A program made the translations under genes and the position numbers. The notes beneath the pieces are model-generated. The model was not told the origin of the DNA. It searched no databases and saw nothing but the letters and a program-made list of their open reading frames with translations. A stretch of DNA of 64,000 nt, taken from NCBI GenBank assembly GCA_026225945.1, contig JAMJFZ010000181.1, positions 558,001-622,000 on the forward strand, given 5' to 3'. Below are positions 1-12,039 of the stretch, in pieces (position 1 is the first letter of the stretch; each line of letters starts with the position of its first letter). This DNA comes from Cricetomys ansorgei. Lineage: Eukaryota > Chordata > Mammalia > Rodentia > Nesomyidae.

Positions 1-772
1 CCCCACAATGCCTACAGTCAGGCCAGTGTCAGCAGATTGTGCCATAGGAACTCTAAGCAGACAGCTTCTGGCCTCTAATATCCCTTCTTCAATTTCATAG
101 AACAGAGCAAGAACAAAAATCTTATCTGTGAGAATAAGGTAGAAAGAGCTACATTGGACTTTACCTTTGAGTTCAGTAGCAGGCACATGACAGTGAGACC
201 ACCAGTGAGAAACCCAAGGTCACATATCCAGGCCAGGTTTCAGAGTGCTTCTGGCACTTACCTGGCATTATGTGGAGCTGGTAGAATAGTCATGGGTTTT
301 GGTTTACACATTTGAAAGCCTTAGAGTGGACCTGGGGTACAACCTCCCACTCCTAAACTGTGCTGGTCCCTGTGACTGTGAGATATCCTCTATGTGAACC
401 TGAGATTTGGTAGCAAATAGAGTATTTACATGATCCAGATCCCTCCCTCAGGCAACAGTACTCAGGAAGACCAGTTTTTACCATCTTCTCTGGAAGCAAG
501 CAGAGACCTGTGTCTGGAGGGATCCATTTGTGTTTGCATTATCACCTACTGCAGCACAGCTCTCTGTGTGCCTCTGAGACTATAGTTCCCTGCACTGTGA
601 GACTCAAGGACAAAGTAGCTTGATAAATGCACTCAAGATTAGGTAGCTTACCATGGAGCAAGACGTCACTCACTGTATGTAAGGCGGGCTCAGTAATCAG
701 AGAACTTTGGCCTTAGATTTAGTCAAGTACTGGTGAAGCCCAGTCCTGAGCCCATGGTGAGAGTCCTCAGCA
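1..772. other. Non-coding DNA, no recognised repeat
   Basis: I see no open frame of note, no SINE or L1 signature and no simple repeat here. Base composition is more balanced than in the AT-rich stretches further on, so this could be an old LTR or unique DNA, but I cannot name it. Confidence 0.4.
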
Positions 773-838
773 CTAGGCTGCCTGTTCATAGCCTAGGCTG
801 CCTGTTCATAGCCTAGGCTACCTGATGATAGCCTAGGG
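773..838. repeat. Three-copy 20-bp tandem repeat
   Basis: Three consecutive 20-bp units start at 773, 793 and 813, each beginning ctaggctgcctg or ctaggctacctg, followed by a partial fourth unit (ctaggg). Copies one and two are identical and copy three differs at a few sites. It is a short minisatellite, probably made by local duplication. Confidence 0.85.
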
Positions 839-1284
839 AGTACATCCAGTGTCAGAAGAGGGCATTCAGACCCAGAAACAACAGATGCTTGAGGTGCTGG
901 ATGTGTTAACTACCACAATGTGTTCACTTCATAACGTATGTTCACAGCAAACATCACGATGCTCCCCATAAATAAATGTATTTATTATTTATAATTGAAA
1001 CTAAAACTTGAAAACTACAAAATCCCCCTTCGCAGTGTCCTATTTGGTATTTATAATTTTCCTGCATGAACAAATAAGCAAGAGCATTTTAGGACATGTA
1101 AATTTTCACAACTGTCTTTCTTTTTATTCACCACCTACATTTAATAACAATTTAATTTAATAACAATCCAAAATTTATTATATAAAGTACACAATGTCCT
1201 CAGTAAGTAATCTCAATCTCTTGTCATTTCTCTTCCCATGTTTTTTATATACACTTTATATTCCTGTCTATTTTAAAATTTTAT
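839..1284. other. AT-rich non-coding DNA
   Basis: This is AT-rich sequence without a clear repeat family. It runs into the T-rich edge of the reverse-oriented L1 piece that follows. Confidence 0.35.
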
Positions 1285-1790
1285 AGCTTTTTATTATTTA
1301 AAAATTTATATTTTGATCAAATCTGCCTCCTATCTTTCCCCTCTAATTTATCCCCTATTCTTCATAACATTTCCCACACACACACACAGTGTGATCTTTT
1401 AAAGACACACTAAATTTACTGAGTGTTCACATATATGTTCATCGGTGTAGGGTCACACAGTGGACCATGTATTGCCTCTGGGCTGTATCCCTGAAGGAAA
1501 CTGACTCTACCTCTCCTAGCAGCCAGTTTTCAATAGCTCCTCAACCAGGGGGAAGACTTCATGAGGCCCTTCCTCATTCATGCTGGGACTTTGCTGGAGT
1601 GATCGTGTGCAGGTCTTACGTAAGCAGTGCCAGCTTCTGTGGATTCCTACTGGCAATAACACTGCCATGTCGGGCAAGCACTATCCCACTGCAGACATGC
1701 ACCCCTTTGGCTCTTGCAGCCTTTCTGCCTTCTCGTCCAAGATTGTCCCTGGGGACAAGGGTGTAATCCTTTTGCTGGCTCCATGCAACT
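1285..1790 (-). mobile_element. L1 3' UTR fragment (rodent Lx-like)
   Basis: Read on the minus strand, this is a rodent L1 3' UTR. A T-rich edge near 1285-1320 is the reverse complement of the A-rich tail. It is followed by the complement of the purine-rich terminal segment, then landmarks seen in other L1 3' UTR pieces of this window (21.6 kb, 31.9 kb): ggaaactgactct, caatagctcctca, tgctgggactttgctgg and the cysteine-rich-looking frame beyond. The short open frames here are UTR translation, not genes. The subfamily is from memory. Confidence 0.75.
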
Positions 1791-1799
1791 CACCTTCCC

Positions 1800-2330
1800 A
1801 TAAATAATAGACACCCCTTAAGGCGAAAGGATGTAAAAGGGTATTCTGAATAAATGGAGCTAAAAGCAGATGTAACTATTCTGAAATCTGACAGAAAAGA
1901 CTTTTAATAAAAACTAGCCAGAGGAGATAATCATAATCACTAAAGGAATAACACACCAAGAAGTTCTTACAATTCTCAACATATTCACCAAGCATAAATA
2001 CAGCCTATTTCATTTTTTAAAAAACTAAATGTAGAACCACAGATTAATCCCAATACGATGATAATGTCTGAATTCGGTACCCCCACCTCCACTAATAGAG
2101 AGGTCATTGAGACAAAAAGTAAACAGAGAACTGCTGGAGTTAAATTACATGATGAATCAAATGGACCTAACAAACATCTTCAGACTGTTCCACCCCAAAA
2201 CTAGAGAATACACATCTTTCACAGCAGCCCGTGGAATGTATTCAACTTCTGTCCCATACCTTCTCTGCATTGATGGTCTGAAACTTCAGACTGTGCATCA
2301 GAATAGACCATCCCTTCCTTAAAGTGTTTT
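1800..2330 (+). mobile_element. L1 ORF2 endonuclease-region fragment
   Basis: On the plus strand a decayed frame at 2107-2322 encodes a stretch with LNYMMNQMDLTNIFRLFHP, which matches the endonuclease part of L1 ORF2 and aligns with 15,320-15,420 of the large L1 in this window. The preceding 300 bases also follow ORF2 order, with stops and frameshifts. It lies in the opposite orientation to the adjacent L1 3' UTR piece. Confidence 0.8.
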
Positions 2331-3273
2331 TATCTAGCAATGAGACAAGTAAATAACATGTTAAATAATGTTTACAGCAATTAATTTTTTAAGTAAAAAT
2401 GAGTCAGGAAATGCAGCTTTTAGCTGTGGATGAATTTCTTGTACACACAGAAACAGGCTGAAAGAGCTTGAACACATTTCTTATAAAAACCAAGGACTAG
2501 AGGGACTCAGCAGTGAATCCAGAAAATTCTATATGAGAAATAAAGAAATGGGTATTGCTCTCTCTGAGGGAAAAAGATCTAGAGATATATTATTCCTTCA
2601 GAAAATAAAAAATAAAAGCAATCAACCGAATTTTAGCAGGGGCTGAGGATGACACATATTTGTCAGGTACCATGAGTATCAGGTAATTTTTTTTTTGTTT
2701 TCTTAATTAACTAAATGATTTTAATTTCTGCCACCTCCACAATGATTTATCTAAGTCATAGTTAAAAGCAATTAAATCATCCCATACATGAAATTACCAG
2801 TATTAATGATGTACCATATGGTTGCCTACATGCTTCAATGTTAAGAATGAGCATCATAGCAAGAAAAACTGAATATAATATATCTGACTATAAATGTAGA
2901 AACATAGATAGAACAATGACTAGGACATAAGAGATCATGGAAGACAAATGCAACTATAATTAGAAAAAAGTATGATGAAATTCACTTGGCTCTTTTGTTT
3001 GATTTTTTAGAGAGCCATAAATTGCATCTTGTTTGTCTATAATATTTCCTCTATGTTTCTCTGCAAAGAAGATCCCAACTGTAGCTTTCTCATCACAGAC
3101 CACACATCATTAGCTTCTCCTTTCATCTGAAAGCAAATATGCCACTCTACAGTGAGAATTCAATATTCTAGGTAGTGAAGATGCATAGAATTGTTTCTCT
3201 GTATGTACTCACCTTGCTAAGCTGGTAAAACATTACATCACATATTTTCAGGTACCTTTTTGCACAGATCCTG
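2331..3273. other. AT-rich non-coding DNA
   Basis: I find no repeat signature, RNA gene or plausible exon. Only short A- and T-runs stand out, such as the T9 near 2690. Confidence 0.4.
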
Positions 3274-3655
3274 TGAATTAAGCCTGCCAGATATATGTTG
3301 CTCTTCAAGTGCACCAAATTCCTTGTACTTGAAGCCTCACTGGACCACACTTTTCCTTCAGGTCTCTATCACTTCAAACATCATCACCTCCTCACTGGAT
3401 CTTTAGCCATCTTTCCAATAATATCTCAGTCCAAGTTTCTTTTCGTATTCCTTTTTGTCATAATTTTCTTCTCATTTTCATTATCAGCCTATACATCCAC
3501 CTCCAATACAATGCAGACAGCCACAATCTTTCATGATCTTGTTTGGAATCATTTTCTGTAATTACTCTTTCAATTCGGATAAGTGATCTAGCTAAGACTC
3601 AAGTACAAGGAATCTGGCCATTTGAAGAGCAGCGGTTATCTAGGAGGCTTATTTT
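3274..3655. repeat. Imperfect inverted repeat, ~57-bp arms
   Basis: The left arm (about 3274-3332) and right arm (about 3599-3655) are reverse complements with few mismatches. The core tcaagtacaaggaat is perfect at 3599-3613 against its complement at 3318-3332, and ttgaagagca is also matched. About 265 bases separate the arms. The layout could be the terminal repeats of an old DNA transposon or two opposed copies of one small repeat. No family is recognised. Confidence 0.7.
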
Positions 3656-5061
3656 ATAATATCTACCTGATGAGTTACCTTAAGCATCTGAGAATGTCTC
3701 TTTGACTTAACTGAGCAGAATAACTTATTGCAGGTTTATTTAAAAATCCACTGTGTTATCATTATGTAACTTTTATGGAGTTCATACCATGAGGTATGGT
3801 TCTTCCCTCAAAAAATTCAAGGTCTAAGATGAGATTTGTACACATCTGATTTGGAGTTTCCATCTTATATAATTCTTTGTGGTATGCTTCTAAATTGTAA
3901 ACCTTAATAATAAAAAAATGGAAATGTACACATATAATACACAAGTGTAAAACTCACAAATACTAAGATTAAAGTGTTCTAATCCATCCAGATAAATTCC
4001 AACATGGGAAAGAAAGAAGACTGAGGAGTTCCTGCACAGCTTTCTGATACACTGATCCAAAGTCTTCCTAAAAAATGAGAAAAGAACATTCATATTTTAT
4101 ACGCAACCACATGCTTTACATGTTTTGCATACGTGCACACATTTCTGTAACTGGCTTTAATGGTCTTTAAGGAAGTTACAATCTGGGTAATATGCTCTTT
4201 ATAGAACACTTGCCCAACAACAGAACCCCCACCTGTGACCTGCCATCAACTCCTACCTCAGCTCTCCAGGATCAATGAACTCTATATCCAAGTATCCTAA
4301 TTAAAGTCTCCCTTTGCTTTAAATTTTTTTCATTGCCTCATCTTTGAATGTGCCAATACTTTACCATAGCATGACTCTTCTCCACCTAATATTCTGTCTG
4401 TCTCAAATAAACATTGCCCTGGAGAATCTCTGTATTTTTGAGATTGACACACCATAATTTGGCTTTCAGCTGATGAGACTCAAAAGACAATCAAAATTGT
4501 CAAATGCCAAGTGAAAGCAGATATGTTTTATCCAGTCCAATAAGGAAAGACAGTATCTCTTAAGACTTAATATACAGAAGATTACCAGAGAGTATTATTA
4601 AAATGTAGACCAGGTAGTCTAAAGAGGAACCTGAGATTTGAGTTTCTTGTGAGCTTGAAGAGGATGTTAGTGCTGCCACTCCAGGATATAATATCTGGGA
4701 TGTTGATTACTGATTAGAAAACTGAGAAGTTATAAGGTGTTGTTTTATCATTAATGTGAATCAAATAACTGCCAAATCATATTGAAAATATGACAAAATA
4801 CAAAGAGAATCAACGGGTGGATCCACTCTAAGAACAAAACTTATCCAGAAACTAAATTTTTGAAAGAATCATCTTGTTAGTTTATTGATTTCCCTGTAGA
4901 TTTCATTCCTTAGATTTCCATTTTCATATGGAAATTTGAGCAAGGGCTAGAAAAGGGGTTCACTAAAGGCCCAGGGAGAGTAGCAGATTCTAGTTTTTAC
5001 TGAATGGGCTCCTTGGTAAGGAGCAAGCCTTTCTCACCCAAGTAGCAGGTTGATGTTCATG

Positions 5062-5065
<4 letters not shown>
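3656..5065. other. AT-rich non-coding DNA
   Basis: No SINE or L1 signature is clear. Around 4200-4460 the composition is more C-rich and includes an AATAAA-like element (caaataaacattgcc), which could be the end of a worn LTR, but the support is thin. Confidence 0.35.
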
Positions 5066-5094
<29 letters not shown>

Positions 5095-5095
5095 A
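5066..5095. repeat. (AC)n microsatellite
   Basis: An uninterrupted AC dinucleotide run of about 15 units, usually length-polymorphic in mammals. Confidence 0.95.
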
Positions 5096-7538
5096 GCACT
5101 CCCATTAGTTTTGTTAAGACATACTAGTTTGATGCCAAATTTCCTGTGACAATATAGTAGGAGATAAATATTAATGCCATATGAAAAGCTGCAGACCACT
5201 GATGATCTTGAAACACCTTTTAGCGCTAACTCAAGGAAAACTGCTCTTAGGAAGTTATAGAGAAATCATCTCTGCTCAGGGCTAATAACTGACTTCTGTT
5301 GAGCTGAAATATATGAAGATGGATATCCTGGGGACAAAGGTAACCTATTTTACTTCAGGCCTTGTACCTTTACTATCCCAAGCCCTACCACCGTCTACAC
5401 TCTGGAAAGTTAACCTGGTTTAAACACTATTTGCCACAAGATTTCTCTTTTTTATTTTTGCCCTATCCTAACAGGCTCAACTTCTGCCTTAGAGAGAAAA
5501 TCACAACACTCCCAAAGATCCTGAGTACCTCACTTTGAAAGCATTCTTTTCTGTGGAAGGCTTTGTTTTGCATTCTTAAACATCATTCTTCAGGTGCAGC
5601 ATTTTCTCTCTCACTGATTTGCTAAGGCTACTGGGAGAGAAAAAAACACATATGTGTCTATGAAGACACAAGCATTATCATGGCTTGAAGCCATCCAGTG
5701 AGCTCGCTGTATATTTCAGCTCAGCCATTTTACGTACAATCTCTCAGATCAAAGACAAGAATTGTGATTGAAGAATGCATACCCTTATTTCTCATTTATT
5801 ATTTCATTTTATTATTTGATGAGAAGAAATGAGAAAATGTTATTCTTCTAGTTTGCTACCGTGGAGAATATGTTCAGATTTTCCTCTTACTTAGTAAAAA
5901 CTTCATTTCTAAAAGCTCAGATGTAGCATTTATAGCATTTCTTCACTTCTTTCCAAAAAAAACTACACCACTTTCTACCTTAGAGACTAAGGAAAGACTC
6001 ATTCTTTTCATTCAAGAATTTAACATGTTTTATGCCTTAATGATGCTTTTATCAGATTCCTATAATGCAAAATAATAACGATTAAAAGTAACGTTAAAAA
6101 GCATTAGCTCACCTGTGAACACGGCAAAGATAATTAATTGCCTGGGGCTGCAGGAGTGATGGGGTGCCTTGAGGAAGCAAGGAAGAATCCTGCTTCCTAA
6201 TAGGTTTTTAAAATATTTATTGCCTAGATTATTTGTGAACTGACTTGAACCCAATTCATGCCCTAGTCTCCCTGGCTGTTGTTTTTAATTTCTCGACTAT
6301 CACTGAGGATGGATTTTATTTCCTAGGTGGCATTACATTCTCCTGTAGGAGTTTCTAAGCCTCGGGCTAAGTCTCTTGCAGACTTTTCTTGCAGAAAGCC
6401 TTTCTTTCCACACACCCTTTCATCTTAATCCACGGATTTATATAGAGATTTAATGGAACTTGAAAATTTCCTACAATTTCTACCCTCTAGTTATGGGAAG
6501 TTAAGATTACTAAATCCCTGTGGGCTGCATGTGACCGCTTTAGCAATGGTATTTTAGCATTGAATCTGTCTTGTTAGCATGGTAAGATATAGCCAATGAC
6601 TGGCTCCTACTGAAAATACCAAAGGTAAATTTTAAATGAATTCTGATGTTTATTAGATTGATCACTTGTAATATTTCTAAATATCAATTCAATTGAGTGG
6701 TAAAATTCAATCTGCTACTTGCTCTGGGGTTCAATTTTGCCTAAGAACCCATGTATTAATCTGTTGAATCACAGTATTTCTTTGAGAAGGTTTCAAATAT
6801 TTTAAAGTACTGTAGGATTAAATATTAGCAAATTGTTGCTCTGTTTTCTCTATGAAAAAAAATATCTATTTTGATCAAAACATTTGTGTTCTAGAGGTTA
6901 GAAAGATTAGGACAAAAGTCAGAGTCTAAGGAATCCCAAAATGATACTAGCCTTCCTTAAAGTGGTTTACTTGTAAGTAAATGTACTGAAATGAACTGAA
7001 AAGTTACAAATAGTAGACTTCCTTTATATGCCTCACTCAGCTTTCCCCATTATTGACATAAAATATAACAACAGCTCATTATTAAAGATATAAAATTCAT
7101 ATTAATTCAATACCATGAATTAAACTGTTGACTTTATTAAAATATTACCTTTGTAATGTCCACTGTTTGTTTCCGTGTGCCTCTTTTGTTCAAGAATCTG
7201 GGTTCCCATGGTCAATTATTTTGTTCCATGTCTCACAGTTTAGATTTGTTTGATATTTTCTCGCAATTAAAGTCATTACTAGCTTTAGCAGCACACCCCA
7301 GAAATACTGAACGATGTTTTTATGTTCTTACATTATTTTTTGAAAAGCAGTCCAGACTTTCTTCTACCTTACTGTGTAGCCACAAATAATATGGCTTTCT
7401 GACACTTCCAACTGCACCTCCTGGGTAACATGGTGGTGAATGCATAACTGGTTATTTAATAGAGTTCCAACTTTCTAGTTCCACTGTGCGAACATGGTGC
7501 ATGATCTACATTTAATAGGTATCCTAGATGAACATAAA
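5096..7538. other. Unique-looking non-coding DNA
   Basis: About 2.4 kb without recognisable SINE, L1 or LTR sequence. It is AT-rich, with scattered stops in all frames and no splice-bounded open frame that I would defend as an exon. Confidence 0.4.
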
Positions 7539-7735
7539 GAAGCTGGAGAGATAGCTCAGCAGTTAAGAGTGCTTACTGCTCTTTCAGAGGACGCTAGTTT
7601 GGTTCCCAGAACCCACACATTGGTTCACAACTGCCTGTACATCCAGGGAATTGAATGCCATCCTCCGGTCTCTGTTGGCTCATGAAGGCAGTCTTGCAGG
7701 CACACACACATACACATAAATTTTTAAAAACCTTT
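7539..7735 (+). mobile_element. B2-family SINE
   Basis: The element starts with agctggagagatagctcagc, a tRNA-like A-box region, followed by agagtgcttactgctctttc and ggttcccagaacccacacat (B-box side). Its tail is CA-rich and ends in an A/T-rich run. This is the B2/B3 layout; such SINEs are RNA polymerase III derived and moved by L1. The tail is worn and the target duplication is not clear. Confidence 0.88.
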
Positions 7736-7839
7736 AGATCAATAGGAAAAAAGAAACACTTTGCAAAATGTCCTTTCTTTTTCTAAATGGCTACCCTAGT
7801 AACAGTAAGCTCAATGTGTTTTTTTAACGTTCTCTTTAT

Positions 7840-7863
7840 TTTTTAATTATATGTATATGTAGT

Positions 7864-7912
<49 letters not shown>

Positions 7913-8095
7913 ATGTGTGCATGTATGTGAGTACAGGTACCTATAGAGATCAAAAGAGAATGTTGAGTCTCCTGGAGTTGAGGTTATAGGTGATTATATG
8001 CCAGCAAATGTGGGTGCTAGAGACCAAACTGAGTCCTCTGGAAGGGCTTCTCACTTTATCTCTTGAATGTTGAGCCATTGCTCTGATCCCTCAGT
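7840..8095 (-). mobile_element. B3/B2-type SINE with (GT)n tail
   Basis: Reverse complement of a B3-like SINE. The complement of the tRNA-like head lies near 8060-8095 (tgagccattgctctgatcc), the middle at 7970-8050 includes gtgggtgctagagacc and gtcctctggaag, and the tail is expanded into a (GT)n run at 7866-7910. The microsatellite sits where the SINE tail would be, so it probably grew from it. Confidence 0.8.
7866..7910. repeat. (GT)n microsatellite
   Basis: About 22 uninterrupted GT units inside the tail of the minus-strand B3-like SINE. Confidence 0.95.
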
Positions 8096-8099
8096 GTGT

Positions 8100-8192
8100 T
8101 TTAGTAAGAATTAAATGAGATATTGTACTTGAAGTTCTTTACCTTCTCATGGAATGTGATGTTAAGGATAAATGTTGCTATCAACCCATAGT
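8100..8192 (+). mobile_element. MIR fossil, 3' half
   Basis: Segments such as aattaaatgagatattgtac and gataaatgttgctatc follow the order and spacing of the 3' half of MIR, an ancient tRNA-derived SINE shared by mammals. The match is worn, as expected for its age. Confidence 0.5.
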
Positions 8193-8470
8193 AAGAAATA
8201 TTACTACAAATTCCACCAGTGTATGCTAAAGTTATGTAAACCCTGAGGAGAAAAAAAAAAATGTGTGTGATCTTAAAGGACCTTCTCCAAAAAATTTCTT
8301 CATTATATATGGAAAAATAATAATCTTATAGATGAATAAATTGCTCAATACCAAGTTAGCCCAGTGATCAAAGCCCTGAAATTTTTTGAGTCTCAACTGC
8401 TCCATTAAAAAAGCAAAGCAAATTGAAATAAAGACTTCTAGAAGAACACTTATTATTTTACTGGATTTGA

Positions 8471-8472
<2 letters not shown>
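8193..8472. other. AT-rich non-coding DNA
   Basis: No recognisable feature apart from an A11 run near 8250. Confidence 0.35.

Positions 8473-8517
<45 letters not shown>
8473..8517. repeat. (GT)n microsatellite
   Basis: About 22 uninterrupted GT units. Unlike the run at 7.87 kb, no adjoining SINE body is visible. Confidence 0.95.
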
Positions 8518-8518
<1 letters not shown>

Positions 8519-9557
8519 GCTAAAACAGGTCCTGTCTGACAGAAGATTATAGCTGAGAAAACAATACATGTAGTTGCTACTATGGAGATAAAGAAAATGT
8601 TTTATTTTTTTTATTGCTATGTTCACCAGAGTAGTTTGTACTTTCTGGGAATTAATATTAATGCAAGTTTTAAAGAACCTCAACTTCTAAAAAACTTCCA
8701 GGTATTCTAGAGTCTTAAATAATGTCAAAAATAGCCAATGTCACTTAAGTTATAATTTAAGTATATTTTTTCCCTTTCAACAACCTATGCAATACAATAG
8801 TGTATTATAAAGGTTCCTTCTGAAAATCTTGAATACAATACCTTTATATTTTCAAATGGATTTTTAGGTCACTATCGATGTGCTTTTAAATCACATAATG
8901 TGGCACATTTGACATGACTGTTATTTAATATTCAAACATTTTACAGTGATATATAATATATTGCTGGTATTTCATTACACAAGAATTGTCAATTACCAAA
9001 AAGAATGTAACATATGAAAGTTTTCAAAAGGTAGAGAATATGTGTAATTGTTTGGGGAATATCTCAGAGTCTCAATTGAAATCCAAAAATCTCCTAACAT
9101 CTGTGTTTAAATTTAAGAGGATAAGTACTCTGTTTTGTGTGGAACAAACATTCCAAACACCTGCAACAGATTATACAAAAATGTAAACGCCTTCTGACTA
9201 TGTCATTACCATTTCCAGCCTATTCTCCTCTCTAATTTTACTGAAAAAGGCAAGAAAAAAATATTGTGCGCAAATTTCATAGTATACCCATACAGCAGAT
9301 ACTTTGAGATCCCTTTTTGAAGTAGAGCATTTGCTGTAAAACCAGCTTACTGCCACAGCTGGAAAACGGAAGAAAAGGAAGCTACAAAATCTGCCAAGTA
9401 GTTTCTTCCATTTAATACTTTGTTAAAACTTACAAATAATGCCTACCGCTGAGAAGGTGGCAGGCTTTCAGCGTCCATTTTCAGAGCCCATAAGATTACA
9501 GCAATAACCTTATGGCCAATATTTACCTATGATATATGGGTGCTAAGCAGGAACATA
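8518..9557. other. AT-rich non-coding DNA
   Basis: No repeat family is recognised and the open frames are short. The 9290-9480 part is less AT-rich and may be unique conserved sequence, which only alignment to other rodents could show. Confidence 0.35.
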
Positions 9558-9755
9558 AGGAATGATTTAACTTTTTGTTTGTTTGTTTATTTGTTTTTCA
9601 AGACAGGATTTCTCTGTTGTAATTCTAGCTTTCCTGGAACTAACTGAAGCTGTAACTCAGGCTAGCCTCAAACTCACAGAGATCCACCTACCTCTGTCAT
9701 CCCGAGTATAGGATTAAATTCATGTGCTGCCACCACCTGGCTAGGAATGATTTAA
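9558..9755 (-). mobile_element. B1 SINE with 13-bp target duplication
   Basis: Reverse complement of B1, a 7SL RNA-derived SINE. After a T-rich tail complement (TTTG repeats) come caagacaggatttctctgtt, ttcctggaactaactg, actcacagagatccacctac and a worn B1 head near 9730. The 13-base direct repeat aggaatgatttaa flanks it exactly, at 9558-9570 and 9743-9755, which fixes the insertion boundaries. Confidence 0.95.
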
Positions 9756-9869
9756 TGTAATGATTTCCAACCAGTTTCTATACCAAGTCCATGCTGGTTT
9801 TATTACATAAGTGAGTTTTCGATTAGTTGATAGTTTTGTTTTCATTATTAACACTTTCACAGGACAGAG

Positions 9870-9995
9870 CTAGGGACTGTAACTTCATTATCCCACTCAA
9901 TTTTCACAAACACATTGAAATGTATATCATAATGCTGACTAATTTTCAGATGAGAGATTTTATCTAGAGCAGTAAATCTGTTAATCTGTGCATCT
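9870..9995 (-). mobile_element. Possible MIR fossil
   Basis: The order ttatcccactcaattttcac, then attttcagatgagagattt, resembles reverse-complement MIR. Identity is low and I treat this as tentative. Confidence 0.35.
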
Positions 9996-10589
9996 TGTCT
10001 CAAAGCTGACATTTGAGTTTAGATTGCAAGATTCCAGAGACTATCTTCTTAGCATGCAGAACTACAGTCAGTTTTTATTCTCAAAGAGGCTAAGCGTCCT
10101 TATAAATCCACTCATGGACAGTCAAAAATCTCAGGATTCTCAGTCTATAATGTTTTACCTTGGGGATGATAAAGAGAAAATAATGAAAAATTAAGCATTG
10201 TGTTTGTGTCTACAGGCATAATAAAAAAAAGTAATATAAAATGAAGGAAATTAAGTTGTTCAAAAAAAAGATACCCCACCAAATTGTATTTGAAAAATCA
10301 AAAGTAAGAATCTCTTTTAGGGGTGAAGCTTTCAGGTCTGTAGCAGCTTGTTTTCTTCATGTCTTAAGATTGAGGTGCATAGTATTTTTAGCAATAAGGT
10401 TTTGTCATCAACTTTTAAAGGGTAACACCAAGAACGATAGCCTGTAATACCCGGGACTCTATGGGATCCCACACTAACCAACCACTCAAAAAGAAGGAAC
10501 CCATAGTTCGCACTGGGCTTTTTATTTTACATACTGCGATATCTTGGAGAGGTGTGCTACCCTTATTATTGGGTCAGTACATTTGAACT
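9996..10589. other. AT-rich non-coding DNA
   Basis: Two short open frames (68 codons each) sit here but have no recognisable domain, and their codon use looks random. I regard them as chance. Confidence 0.4.
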
Positions 10590-11352
10590 CCTTTTAAAAG
10601 CATATATGTGTAAGTTGTGGGTAGCTTCTACAATAGTAGGCTTCCTTTTGGCCTTTTGACAAAAATTTGGTCTTAGTTATCCCTCTATATATCCCCTCAC
10701 TGCTCTGCCCTCCCGTCCCTGCCACGCTGAACCCTCCTTTTCCATTATTCTCCTTTAACCCTTCACTGCCTGCATTCTATCACTTTTTTCTTGAAATCCC
10801 CCATGGCCTCTTACTAGTTCCCTGCCCATTTAAACAGACACATATGAGGATTTAAATCTCACACTCACGCGAGACAAAACATGTGGCACCTGTCTTTCTC
10901 AGTCTGTGTCGCCTCACTCACAATGGTTATTTTCATCTCCATTTATTTTCAGTGAGTTCCATAATTTCATTTCTATTTACACCAGAATAACATCTGATTA
11001 TTTACATGTACCATGTTTTCATTATTCATTCACCAGCTGGTGGACATTTAGGCTGTTTCTTGTTCCTGACTATGGTGTCGAGAGCATCAACGAACATAGA
11101 TGAGCTCATATCTTTATATTAGCCTATAGAGTCCTTTGGGAAGATTCCCAGGAGTAGAATAGTTAGATTATATGCTAGATCTCTTTCTAGTTTTCTAAGG
11201 AACCTCTACTCTAGTTCTGTTGTGGCTTTCATTCTAACCAACAGTAAAGAAGTGATTTCCTTTCCTCACCTCCACTCCAACAATCGCTGGCTTTTAAAAA
11301 ATTCTTTATCTTAGCCATTCTGATGGGTAAGAAGCTTTCAAAGCGGATGAAG
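10590..11352 (-). mobile_element. L1 fragment: ORF2 C-terminus plus 3' UTR
   Basis: On the minus strand this runs from the end of L1 ORF2 into its 3' UTR. Hallmarks on the plus strand, in reverse order, include attattcattcaccagctgg, gtggacatttaggctg, gagcatcaacgaacatag, ttcccaggagtagaatag and cttagccattctgatgggta. The same segment in the large L1 lies at about 17,880-18,260, in the opposite orientation. Stops and indels make it non-functional. Confidence 0.88.
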
Positions 11353-12039
11353 ATTCTATACATGATACCAGAATAAAAAAGTAATCAACAATCTTATCCC
11401 GCTCTGAATTATGGAAGCTATAATAATCACTGGCCTAGAAAAATGCTCCAGCTCATACAATAGTGGCAGAAATGTCACAGGAGCAACCACACACTTTCTG
11501 ACTGGATTTAATTGTGTGGTACTGTTAACTGGGCCAAAACTCTGTAAGTGGCTAGTTCATAGGACCAAATGTGAAGAAGAATTCTTATAGAAATTTTACT
11601 GAAGTTCCATTAAATGTATATGATAGTTCAGGAATAAGCAAAATCCCAACTATTCGCATTGTAAAAATCTAGCTATAAATATTACTGGGCTCAAGAGGAT
11701 GGGTAAAGATGGGCCCCAATTAGAGGACCAAGAGTCAACAGAACACACAGAATTCTGAAGGGTGTTGTCAGTGGAAGATCTCTCATCTTTAATTCAAGTG
11801 TCATTACATTTTATGGGGTTGGGGCAAGGGAAGGTCTTTGGTACCAATGGCCATAGAGGCCATTGGTAAAAACAGTGATACTGCTTAGGTAAGCAATTCT
11901 CCCCATAGTGGCCTCACCTTTTGACCTTTTGGGAGCAGGTGGAGTTTTGCTGTGGCTTGTGGTCTGTCAGCACAAAGGCTGCAAAGGGAAGGGGCCAGGA
12001 TCCTGCCAGCTCCCCTGCTCAAGGGCTGGGGTCTAAGCA
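11353..12039 (+). mobile_element. Probable 5' part of an L1 3'-UTR-like repeat
   Basis: Phrases such as aaccacacactttctgactg (near 11,490) recall a rodent interspersed repeat that often precedes the L1 3' UTR type seen at 12,040. Related worn copies may occur at 28.6 kb. The identity and the left boundary are uncertain. Confidence 0.4.

Noticed and set aside
1285..2330. L1 with 5' inversion (twin priming): a minus-strand 3' UTR next to plus-strand ORF2
   Set aside because: Twin priming joins segments that are neighbours in the element. Here the endonuclease region and the 3' UTR are several kilobases apart in consensus, so two separate insertions or a later rearrangement fit better.
7539..7735. 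tRNA gene
   Set aside because: The A- and B-box-like sequence belongs to a B2-class SINE with a CA-rich tail; no complete cloverleaf.
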